From NCBI GenBank assembly GCA_003151875.1, contig PLYW01000096.1, forward strand, positions 1 to 7,749: a DNA stretch of 7,749 nt, written 5' to 3'. Under the pieces are notes generated by a model, which was given only the letters and a program-made list of their open reading frames with translations, ran no database searches and was not told the origin of the DNA. Source of the stretch: Acidobacteriaceae bacterium. GTDB lineage: Bacteria; Acidobacteriota; Terriglobia; Terriglobales; Acidobacteriaceae. The translations under genes and the position numbers were made by a program. Below are positions 1 through 6,281 of this stretch, piece after piece (positions within the stretch are counted from its first letter, which is position 1; every line of letters begins with the position of its first letter).

Positions 1-236
1 ATCGAGTGCTCCTGCAGGTTGTGGCCGACACCGGGAATGTAGGTCGTCACTTCAATGCCATTGGTCAGCCGCACACGCGCGACCTTGCGCAGAGCGGAAT
101 TCGGCTTCTTCGGCGTTTGGGTATACACGCGAGTGCAGACGCCGCGCTTCTGCGGACAAGACTGCAGAGCAGGACTTGCCGTCTTGTACTTCGGCGCCGT
201 TCGCCCCTTGCGCACCAGTTGATTAAATGTAGGCAC
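1..236 (-). CDS. rpsL: 30S ribosomal protein S12, 5' part (cut by window edge)
   Basis: S12 is a small-subunit ribosomal protein at the decoding centre, needed for accurate tRNA selection. The visible 78 codons begin MPTFNQLVRKGRT and carry the family blocks CPQKRGVCTRVYT, TPKKPNSALRKVARVR and YIPGVGHNLQEHS, which match bacterial S12 closely. The C-terminal third or more, including the second streptomycin-resistance region, is outside the window. The lysine in TPKKPNS, the usual site of streptomycin-resistance changes, is the wild-type residue. The start is GTG at 236, chosen because the protein then begins exactly like other S12 proteins and because AGGAG lies at 250-246, 9 nt upstream. The upstream neighbour is a divergent lipoprotein gene rather than rpoC, so rpsL appears to head its own transcription unit here. 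Confidence 0.97.
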   Translation of the reverse strand, partial: MPTFNQLVRKGRTAPKYKTASPALQSCPQKRGVCTRVYTQTPKKPNSALRKVARVRLTNGIEVTTYIPGVGHNLQEHS

Positions 237-245
237 TCTTTACCG

Positions 246-250
246 CTCCT
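246..250 (-). promoter_or_regulatory. Ribosome binding site of rpsL
   Basis: AGGAG read on the minus strand, 9 nt before the GTG at 236. It supports the GTG start, since there is no in-frame ATG at the conserved S12 N-terminus. Confidence 0.85.
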
Positions 251-511
251 TCGTTCTTCACGCTTTGTTCACGCCAACTGACTAGCCAAACTCTCCGCAG
301 CAACCCGGCCGCACCTTCGCATTCGTGCCGTCAGCAGCCTATTGGGCGCTCATTACGGCACAAGATTCATCCCTGCGATTGGGACTGGGCAGCCTTAACA
401 CGTGGCCTTTGCGGGCCGCTCTGCCCATGCTTCCCCTCATACCACCACGGGGGGACATTGGTTTCCGATCAGGTTAGGCGTACGACGGTGGCGCCGTGGT
501 CGTTGCGCAAA

Positions 512-527
512 CCAGCTTAAGAGCTGG
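512..527. repeat. Inverted repeat / hairpin in the rpsL leader
   Basis: CCAGCT (512-517) and AGCTGG (522-527) form a perfect 6-bp stem with a 4-nt loop. The flanking GCGC-type bases could lengthen it with a bulge. No T-tract follows on either strand, so it does not look like an intrinsic terminator. If the promoter at 738-710 is used, this hairpin lies within the rpsL leader RNA. Its role is unknown and it may be chance. Confidence 0.4.
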
Positions 528-709
528 CGCGGAGAGAACGAGGGCACTCCGTTTCGTTGCCTCGGCCTGCATACCCACCGGAAAGCTCCAGCGGAAGCGC
601 AGACACGTTTCAGCGAGGACATCCTGCAACGTAATTCTACAGGGTGGAGATCGATGCAGCACAGCCACACACTACAGGCAGGCCAAAGTATGACTCGCAG
701 AACCCACTT

Positions 710-738
710 AATATATCAAGTCGCGGACCCTCCGTCAA
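710..738 (-). promoter_or_regulatory. Sigma70-type promoter reading toward rpsL
   Basis: On the minus strand the -35 element TTGACG (738-733; 5 of 6 to consensus) is followed by a 17-bp spacer and the -10 element TATATT (715-710; 5 of 6). It is the best promoter match I found in the window. Transcription would start near 703 and give an rpsL leader of about 465 nt. A second promoter nearer rpsL is not excluded; for example CGTAAT at 357-352 is a poor -10 without a good -35. Confidence 0.6.
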
Positions 739-883
739 CCAAACCGAGACAAACTTTCGTAGCGCGGCGTCTGGCCGACGAAGCCCCCAGCACAACTCAA
801 TCCGGATGCGCGGGTTTGAGAAATCGTCGCGCCCGCGGTCGGCACCAGAGGTGGCAAAGACCAGCGACCCACGGCAGCATCGC

Positions 884-912
884 TTGCCGAAACTGTAAGC
901 AGTCTCTACACT
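884..912 (+). promoter_or_regulatory. Promoter candidate for the lipoprotein gene
   Basis: TTGCCG (884-889), a 17-bp spacer and TACACT (907-912) each match 4 of 6 consensus bases. Transcription would start near 919, about 63 nt before the ATG at 982. The spacing is ideal but the hexamers are only moderate. Confidence 0.4.
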
Positions 913-981
913 GTGAGTTTTACGCAAGAAATTATTTCGCGTTGATGGGTCCGCCAGGATTTGGTCCGGCGGGGAGGATGC

Positions 982-3618
982 ATGCAGCAGTTTTCCGTGG
1001 TTCGTGTCCAGGCTGCTCTCTTGACGGCCATTTGTCTTTCCCTTCTTGCCGCTTGCGGAGGAGGCAAGGCCACAACCAACCCTATCCCGGCCACCATTGT
1101 TCTCTCCCCCACGACCGTTTCGTTGAATGAGGGGGGCGTGACCACGATTTCGGCAATAGCGGAAAACTCGTCCGGTAATCCCATCGCAGCCGATATCACC
1201 TTCAGCAGCAGCAACCCCAACATCGCTACGATCTCCACTGGCGGATCGATCTGCGGCGGCGTATGGGATTCCAGTTTCATCGTTTGCAACGCCACGATTG
1301 GCCAGGGAGGGGTCGGTCAGGTCACCATTACCGCCTCTTCTGGCGGAGTGAATGCCACTCTTACGGTCTATGTACACGAACAAGTGGACCAAGTTGTCGT
1401 CAATCCACTGAGCGGGTGCGTCACCATGGGGCAGATGGTGACTACGTCAGCCTCTGCTTTTAATACCTCGGCGCCGGGGTGCTCGCCGGCGTCACCGTGC
1501 GACATCACTTCCACGGTGGGCCCGATCACGATCGGTTCAAACGATCCTACCGTCGTTGCTTACTCATCTGGAGTAGAGCCGACTTACTCTTCCACGACTA
1601 ACAGCCCAACGTACACATCGGGCGGGACGATTACCGGTTCATCAGGCCAAACCTGCAATTTATCTAATTTTGCCGCCGGGAACGCATCCGGGATAGACCC
1701 GACCTACTCTGTGGCTACGAATAGCCCAACCTACACGTCGGGGGGTACGATCACCGGTAATGCAGGCCAAACTTGTGGTCTATCTAATTTCAACGGTGTC
1801 ACCGGCGCCACTGCAACCGTAACGCTGACAGGTACGAATACGATTGCCAGCGGAGCCCATCTGATCATCACGTCGGAGGGATCTGGCGGCATAACACCGC
1901 CAACAACAGCCACGCTCGGCAATGGCACAGCCACTTGCAGCGGTACGGCAAGCGTCATAACCGCGCTGATTAACAATACTGGCCTTGGTTTTTCAGTCGT
2001 GGGGGCTGCAGCAACCGTCACGTTGACCGGCGCAAATACGATTGCCGCCGGAACCCATCTGAACGTCACGGCCTCCGGGTACGGCGCAACCACGCCACCG
2101 ACGACGGCCACGTTAAGCAATGGCACAGCCACTTGCAGCGGCACAGGAAATGTCATAACCGCGCTAACCGCCAATGGCGTCTTTACGGCGCAAAATCCCG
2201 GCTCGACGACGGTCTTTGGCAGCGTCTCGGGAGTTAACAGCGTCGCTGTTCAGTACCTTACCTGCCCGGTTGCATCTATTAAGGTGCATGACGCAAACTC
2301 CGCTAATACATCCTTTACGCTGACGACAGGCGGCACGCAGCCGCTCACGGCCGACGTGTTCGACACCAAGGCTCAATACATCAAACCGTCCATCACCTGG
2401 GGCTCGTCCGCTATCGCAAGCGTCAAAGTCGCTACAGGAACTTCCGGCGACAATCCGGCGACCCTCACCGCCGTCGCCCCGGGAACGGCGTATATCACCG
2501 CGACTTGCAGCGAACCGGATTGCAACAAGAACGTCGGCGCGCAATACAGCCTTAACGTGGCGACGGCGACGGTTTCCGGCGGCACTACGACCACGGTCTA
2601 TGCTGCCAGCACGAATTCCCTAAGTCTCGTCCCGATCAGCACATCCACCAACACGCCGGGCACCCCCATCACCCTGCCCTTCCCGCCGACCTCAATCGTG
2701 GTTGACCCACCCGGCACTACGGTATATCTGGCGTCTGCCAGCTCGGGGCTGATGGCCGTGAACGTAAGTACAGGCGTCGTCAGCACCTATTCAGTGTTCG
2801 GAACAATTGAGGGGATTTCGCCGGACGGGAATTACCTGCTGGTATCGTATCCTCCGTCGAATACTCTCTTCTACTTTGACGCCAGTACCCTAGCCACCGT
2901 GTTCACACACTCCGGCGACACGACCAACTCGAGCGCTTTCGCTCCCGACAGTAAGCTGAACGAGTGGCTAAATGGGAACCAGCTTGGAGCGGTAATTCCC
3001 GCATCCTCCTTCTTTGGCGCAACGACGCTCGGATACACCGGTAACGCCCTTGACATCAGTGGCCAAGGCGGACTGACCTATATCACATCAACGAATCCCA
3101 ACGGGATTGACGTGCGCTCCACCTGCGACCAGAGTGATGTGCTGTTCTTCACCGCTAACAGTCCGACCCTGATTAAAGCTATTCCCAACGGAACGGGTGC
3201 GGTGGCGGCCGATTCACCCGCAATTGATGTGGTAACGACGGGGACAGTTCAGGCGGGCTGTCCGGCGGCCGCGGCGAATTCAGTCGTCAGTTTTGATCTG
3301 GGCGCAGGAGTCTTTAACGCCCGGCAGATTTTCTTGAGCTCCAACAGTACGGGTGCGTGGATCATTAGCGACCTGCCGGAATTATTGCTCTTCGACCTAC
3401 AGCACTCAACTCCAATCTCAATTCCCCTGGCCGGAGGGGCGACAGCTTACAACGGCGGCATCACCCTCGATGGCGCCCAGGTTTACGTTGGCGCCAGTGA
3501 CGGCACCGTGCACCGCATCGATGCCGCCAGCCACACCGACGCGCAGCAGATCGCGGTTGGCCTTAAGGACGGCAACGGCAATCCAGCCACGCCGAATCTG
3601 GTGTATGTGGTGCCCTAG
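982..3618 (+). CDS. Secreted lipoprotein with Big_2-type Ig-like domains, internal repeat array and C-terminal beta-propeller
   Basis: This is an 878-residue extracytoplasmic protein. Residues 1-25 are a lipoprotein signal peptide with a hydrophobic core and the lipobox LAAC, so Cys25 would be lipidated. Residues about 38-134 and 137-430 look like bacterial Ig-like (Big_2) domains. The second is interrupted by a repeat array at residues 196-396. A third Big-like domain spans about 430-525 (TLTAVAPGTAYITATC). From about 535 to the end, YVTN/WD-like strands (VVDPPGTTVYLAS, ISPDGNYLLVSY, LDGAQVYVGASDGTVHRID) suggest a beta-propeller. Cysteines are frequent and may form disulfides. The ATG at 982 is preferred over the TTG at 961 because GGAGG (973-977) lies 4 nt upstream of it and it gives a clean signal peptide. 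The gene stands alone between the divergent rpsL and the convergent nusB. Ligand and function are unknown; surface adhesion or polymer binding is a guess. Confidence 0.9.
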   Translation: MQQFSVVRVQAALLTAICLSLLAACGGGKATTNPIPATIVLSPTTVSLNEGGVTTISAIAENSSGNPIAADITFSSSNPNIATISTGGSICGGVWDSSFIVCNATIGQGGVGQVTITASSGGVNATLTVYVHEQVDQVVVNPLSGCVTMGQMVTTSASAFNTSAPGCSPASPCDITSTVGPITIGSNDPTVVAYSSGVEPTYSSTTNSPTYTSGGTITGSSGQTCNLSNFAAGNASGIDPTYSVATNSPTYTSGGTITGNAGQTCGLSNFNGVTGATATVTLTGTNTIASGAHLIITSEGSGGITPPTTATLGNGTATCSGTASVITALINNTGLGFSVVGAAATVTLTGANTIAAGTHLNVTASGYGATTPPTTATLSNGTATCSGTGNVITALTANGVFTAQNPGSTTVFGSVSGVNSVAVQYLTCPVASIKVHDANSANTSFTLTTGGTQPLTADVFDTKAQYIKPSITWGSSAIASVKVATGTSGDNPATLTAVAPGTAYITATCSEPDCNKNVGAQYSLNVATATVSGGTTTTVYAASTNSLSLVPISTSTNTPGTPITLPFPPTSIVVDPPGTTVYLASASSGLMAVNVSTGVVSTYSVFGTIEGISPDGNYLLVSYPPSNTLFYFDASTLATVFTHSGDTTNSSAFAPDSKLNEWLNGNQLGAVIPASSFFGATTLGYTGNALDISGQGGLTYITSTNPNGIDVRSTCDQSDVLFFTANSPTLIKAIPNGTGAVAADSPAIDVVTTGTVQAGCPAAAANSVVSFDLGAGVFNARQIFLSSNSTGAWIISDLPELLLFDLQHSTPISIPLAGGATAYNGGITLDGAQVYVGASDGTVHRIDAASHTDAQQIAVGLKDGNGNPATPNLVYVVP
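1567..1791 (+). repeat. Tandem repeat A (two copies, 120-nt period) inside the lipoprotein gene
   Basis: Copy A1 (1567-1671, residues 196-230) and copy A2 (1687-1791, residues 236-270) encode 35-residue units starting SGVEPTYS and SGIDPTYS. They share NSPTYTSGGTITG, GQTC and LSNF. By eye 28 of 35 residues are identical. Each copy carries one cysteine. The DNA has drifted mainly at third codon positions, so the duplication is not very recent. Confidence 0.9.
1804..2169 (+). repeat. Tandem repeat B (two copies, 198-nt period) inside the lipoprotein gene
   Basis: Copy B1 (core 1804-1968) and copy B2 (core 2002-2166) encode units sharing ATVTLTG, NTIA, TPPTTATL, NGTATCSGT and VITAL. 41 of 55 residues are identical by eye. 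A 25-nt block is identical between 1919-1943 and 2117-2141. Each copy has one cysteine in TATCSGT. B1 follows directly on A2, so A2-B1 may be one complete module flanked by partial copies A1 and B2. Confidence 0.9.
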
Positions 3619-3677
3619 CAAGCTGCTGCAAATCGCCGCCAGAGTCCGCTTGGATCATGCCTCACTCGGGCGCGGAA
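3619..3677. other. Convergent gap between lipoprotein gene and nusB
   Basis: The two genes end 59 bp apart. I see no GC-rich stem followed by a T-run on either strand; only a 4-bp AGCA/TGCT stem is present at 3617-3627. Transcription may end by Rho or run into the opposing gene. Confidence 0.6.
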
Positions 3678-4115
3678 TCACTCTGCCCGCTTCTTGCCTT
3701 CTCCCAGTTCGCGGGCCACGCTGTCGAGTACGCCGTTGATAAAGTGCACGGACTCGGGCGTGGAAAAACGCCGCGCAATCTCCAGAGCCTCATTGATCAC
3801 GACCGCTGGCGGCGTTTCCGGAAACCCTAAGAACTCAGCCACCCCAGCGCGCAGAAGATTGCGATCCACGGCTGCCATGCGATCCATCCGCCAATGCTCC
3901 GCATTGCGTTCGATCAACTGGTCGATTTCCTTGCCGCGTTCCGCAGCGATGCCGAACAGGTCGTCGGCAAAGCCACGCACCTTATCGTCGAGGTCCTGAC
4001 GTTCCCCCCAGAACGATCGCCGCACCTGGTCCAAATCCTGCTTTCCCATTTCCATTTGAAATAACATCTGCAGCGCCAATTCGCGCGACTTCCTGCGAGT
4101 GCCGGCCTTGCTCAT
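3678..4115 (-). CDS. nusB: Transcription antitermination factor NusB
   Basis: NusB binds boxA RNA together with NusE (ribosomal protein S10) and forms part of the complex that lets RNA polymerase read through rRNA operons. The 145-residue length is normal for the family. Conserved blocks are present: an Arg/Lys-rich N-terminus RRKSRELALQMLFQ (residues 7-20), MDRMAAVDRNLLRAGVAEF (77-95), PPAVVINEALEIARRFS (102-118) and FINGVLDSVARE (125-136). The fold is expected to be all-helical and cytoplasmic. The ATG at 4115 overlaps the ribH stop in ATGA, which suggests translational coupling; the upstream GGAAAG is only a weak ribosome binding site. It is the last minus-strand gene before the convergent lipoprotein gene. 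Confidence 0.97.
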   Translation of the reverse strand: MSKAGTRRKSRELALQMLFQMEMGKQDLDQVRRSFWGERQDLDDKVRGFADDLFGIAAERGKEIDQLIERNAEHWRMDRMAAVDRNLLRAGVAEFLGFPETPPAVVINEALEIARRFSTPESVHFINGVLDSVARELGEGKKRAE

Positions 4116-4972
4116 CGCTTTCCGTCCGCTGCGCCAGCAACGTGCTCGGCGACTTGCTGCCGCAATGATGCCATTTCGACCGCCGCCAGAGCAGCCTCAA
4201 ATCCCTTGTTGCCGGCCTTCAATCCCGCCCGGTCGAGGGCCTGCTCCAGCGTGTCACACGTTAGCACTCCGAAAGCGTGTGGCACGCCGGTTTCCTGCGC
4301 CGACTGGCCCACTCCGCGTGCCACTTCGTTGGCAATCACCTCATAATGCAAGGTACCGCCCCGCAAGAGACAGCCGATGCAGATGACGGCCTGGTAGCGC
4401 CCAGTCTGCGCAAGCTGCCGGGCTGCGGCGGGAATCTCGAAGGCCCCCGGCACGTGAACGATGGTGATGTCGTTGGGACGCGCTCCGCACTGCCGCAAAG
4501 CCAGCAGCGCGCCATCCAGCAGACGCTCGGTGATGAAGGAATTAAAGCGGCTCACTACGATGGCGAATTGCCTGCCCGCTGCATTCAGCGAAGCTTCCAG
4601 CCCGCGATGCTCTCCAACTTTTTTCGCGTAGGTCAGAAAGCCGATACGAAGCCCACCCACTTCCACTTCGAAAAGGCGCGCCCCGTAAGGCGTGTCGGCA
4701 ATCTCACGACGGATGGTCACACCAAGGTTTTTAGCGATCTGCCATGCGCCGTCGGCATCGGAGACCTCCACCGTTGCATCGACGCTGGGCGCATCCGCGG
4801 CGGCGAGGAACTCGATGCCTCCGTTTGGGGCCAGCATCTCAATCCCGTGGTTTCCGCCCTCATGCCATTCATTGCCGGGTGCGAAGCCCAGGGCACGGAA
4901 CAACTCGAGCGCAGGCTGCAACTCCTCGAGCGAGTTGCCGACAACGCGAGGGAAAACAATCGATCGAATCAT
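4112..4972 (-). CDS. ribH: VOC-domain / 6,7-dimethyl-8-ribityllumazine synthase fusion protein
   Basis: Residues about 134-275 are lumazine synthase, which joins 5-amino-6-ribitylaminouracil and 3,4-dihydroxy-2-butanone 4-phosphate in the penultimate step of riboflavin synthesis. Visible family features are SRFNSFIT (141-148), VPGAFEIP (174-181), the RGGTLHYE loop with the catalytic His209, FGVLT (234-238) and RAGLKAGNKG (248-257). The key residues appear intact. Typical RibH proteins have about 150-160 residues; this one has 286. The extra residues 1-117 resemble a VOC (glyoxalase/bleomycin-resistance) domain made of two beta-alpha-beta-beta-beta halves. Most positions that usually bind metal in VOC enzymes do not carry His or Glu, so a binding role is likelier than catalysis. 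The frame is open throughout, and no in-frame ATG or ribosome binding site sits at the RibH boundary. The start at 4972 lacks a clear Shine-Dalgarno sequence. The stop overlaps nusB. Confidence 0.9.
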   Translation of the reverse strand: MIRSIVFPRVVGNSLEELQPALELFRALGFAPGNEWHEGGNHGIEMLAPNGGIEFLAAADAPSVDATVEVSDADGAWQIAKNLGVTIRREIADTPYGARLFEVEVGGLRIGFLTYAKKVGEHRGLEASLNAAGRQFAIVVSRFNSFITERLLDGALLALRQCGARPNDITIVHVPGAFEIPAAARQLAQTGRYQAVICIGCLLRGGTLHYEVIANEVARGVGQSAQETGVPHAFGVLTCDTLEQALDRAGLKAGNKGFEAALAAVEMASLRQQVAEHVAGAADGKR

Positions 4973-4986
4973 AAGGTTAGGCTTCT

Positions 4987-4992
4987 ATTCTA
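4987..4992 (-). promoter_or_regulatory. Possible -10 element before ribH
   Basis: TAGAAT read on the minus strand matches 5 of 6 bases of TATAAT and ends 14 nt before the ribH ATG. No acceptable -35 lies 16-18 bp upstream. If it is used, the transcript would start near 4980 and have only about 8 nt of leader, in keeping with the absence of a ribosome binding site. Confidence 0.25.
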
Positions 4993-5010
4993 ACTGGGAG
5001 GAGAGTTAGA
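4989..5010. repeat. Inverted repeat between permease operon and ribH
   Basis: TCTAACT (4989-4995) and AGTTAGA (5004-5010) are perfect 7-bp arms around an 8-nt loop (GGGAGGAG on the plus strand). It lies 28 bp beyond the permease stop and 16 bp before the ribH ATG, and it overlaps the -10 candidate. It could be an operator, a weak terminator without a T-tract, or chance. Confidence 0.45.
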
Positions 5011-5037
5011 GGTTGATTTCCCGAGTAAGCGGCTGCC

Positions 5038-6279
5038 CTACTCGTAGCGCAGCGCTTCGATGGGATCGAGCCGCGACGCTTTGATGGCGGGAAGCATTCC
5101 GCTTACCAGGCCCACCAGGGTCAGAATAATAGTGGCGATGAAAACGATCTTGGGATCGATAATCAGCCGGATATCGGCGGCTTCGGCATTCTTGGCAACC
5201 GCACTGTAGAAGGTGAGGCGGCCCACGCCAATGGAAATCGCATAGGCCATGGCGATGCCGGCAATGCCACCGGCAAAGGTGATCGCCAGGGCTTCGGCCA
5301 GGAACTGAAAGAGGATGTCGCGCCGCCGGCCGCCCAGGGCCTTCTCCACGCCGATCTCGCGCGTGCGCTGGGTGACCGATACCAGCATGATGTTCATCAG
5401 TCCGACGCCGCCAATGCCGAGGGTCAGCGTTCCGATGAAGGCCAGCAGGACCTGCAAGCCCGCGGTGATAATTTGGAACTGCTTCAATTGCTTCATCATG
5501 TTGAAGACGAATATGGCGCGCTTGTCATCGGTCTTGAAGTTGTACTGCTGGGCCAGGACGGCGCGCACCTGATGCTCCACCAGTTCGTATTCATTGCCTT
5601 CGTAGTCGAGCCAGATGCCATCCAGATAGTGCGTGTCCTTAAAATCGCTCATGGTGCTGAAAGGGATGTAGATCACCTTGTTGATGCTGTCGTCGCCCTC
5701 TTGCATATGCGGCGAGAGAATACCGATGACCCGGTAGCTGATACCGTCAATGCGTACGTACTGGCCCAGAGCGGGTTGGCCGGAAAACAGCTTGTTCTTG
5801 GCCTCGGAGCCAATGACCGCTGTCCGCGCGCGCGACAACTCGTCGTCCTCGTCCATCAAGCGGCCTTCGCCGAGATTCAAAGCCTGAATCTTGAACATGC
5901 TGGGATAAACGCCGTTGATGGGAAGGGTGTAGGTACGAACATCCTGCTGTACGACGCAGTCCTTGGCCACCATCGGGGTGATGCGATGCACCAGCGGGGC
6001 GGCATTCACAATGCGATCGATGTCATCGAAGGTGAACCTGATCTTGGTGCCGGCCTTTTGCCCGCCGGCTTGCTGCGAAGTGCGCCCGGGAAAGACACCA
6101 ATAATGCGCGTGCCCCAGTTGGCAAAGATGGTCTCGATGGCGCGGCCGAATCCTGCGCCGTAAGCCAGCAGCAGAACCACCGTGGCAATGCCCCACGCCA
6201 TTCCAAGCATGGTCAGCGCGGTGCGGCGCCGATTGTGGCGCATGGCGCCGTAAGCTTGTGTCATCAGATCTTTGACCAT
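5038..6279 (-). CDS. MacB/FtsX-type ABC transporter permease (second of pair)
   Basis: This is a 413-residue inner-membrane permease of the MacB-like (type VII) ABC family, which drives efflux or lipoprotein extraction by mechanotransmission. It has one N-terminal membrane segment (about 20-43), a large periplasmic MacB_PCD-type domain (about 44-270), and three membrane segments at about 274-300, 322-352 and 378-398. The cytoplasmic signature TQRTREIGVEKALGG (303-317) and the C-terminal LPAIKASRLDPIEALRYE are typical. There is no Walker A or B motif, so the ATPase must be a separate protein. AGGAG (6289-6285), inside the end of the upstream gene, lies 5 nt before the ATG. The 2-nt gap indicates co-translation with the upstream paralogue, probably as a heterodimer. 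The substrate is unknown. Confidence 0.92.
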   Translation of the reverse strand: MVKDLMTQAYGAMRHNRRRTALTMLGMAWGIATVVLLLAYGAGFGRAIETIFANWGTRIIGVFPGRTSQQAGGQKAGTKIRFTFDDIDRIVNAAPLVHRITPMVAKDCVVQQDVRTYTLPINGVYPSMFKIQALNLGEGRLMDEDDELSRARTAVIGSEAKNKLFSGQPALGQYVRIDGISYRVIGILSPHMQEGDDSINKVIYIPFSTMSDFKDTHYLDGIWLDYEGNEYELVEHQVRAVLAQQYNFKTDDKRAIFVFNMMKQLKQFQIITAGLQVLLAFIGTLTLGIGGVGLMNIMLVSVTQRTREIGVEKALGGRRRDILFQFLAEALAITFAGGIAGIAMAYAISIGVGRLTFYSAVAKNAEAADIRLIIDPKIVFIATIILTLVGLVSGMLPAIKASRLDPIEALRYE

Positions 6280-6281
6280 GG

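Larger units (their letters stand above)
237..981. other. Non-coding region between divergent rpsL and lipoprotein genes
   Basis: This stretch of about 745 bases holds no gene that I can support. The open frames crossing it have no recognisable protein sequence, have no good ribosome binding site, and overlap the real lipoprotein gene. It contains one promoter candidate toward rpsL (710-738, minus), one toward the lipoprotein (884-912, plus) and a perfect 6-bp hairpin (512-527). No tRNA, and no riboswitch that I can recognise, was found on either strand. Confidence 0.7.

Noticed and set aside
404..412. GCAAAGGCC on the minus strand, recalling the c-di-GMP-I riboswitch core
   Set aside because: The other conserved helices and loop motifs of that riboswitch are not found around it.
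467..474. ACCTGATC on the minus strand, recalling part of the TPP riboswitch
   Set aside because: The upstream CTGAGA element and the rest of the conserved core are missing, and the gene downstream is rpsL.
961..981. Upstream TTG start extending the lipoprotein by seven codons
   Set aside because: The extension encodes the ribosome binding site itself and would put charged residues and a cysteine before a normal signal peptide.
402..1130. Open frame of 242 codons on the plus strand
   Set aside because: No recognisable protein, no ribosome binding site, non-ATG start, and it overlaps the real lipoprotein start and its promoter in another frame.
637..1392. Open frame of 251 codons on the minus strand
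   Set aside because: It runs antisense through the lipoprotein signal peptide and first domain and across both promoter candidates, and the protein resembles nothing known to me.
3617..3627. Short AGCA/TGCT stem after the lipoprotein stop as a terminator
   Set aside because: The stem is only 4 bp and no T-run follows it.
4112..4972. VOC and RibH parts as two separate genes joined by a sequencing error
   Set aside because: The frame is continuous through the junction and the RibH part has no start codon or ribosome binding site of its own. A missing base cannot be formally excluded, but nothing in the sequence suggests one.
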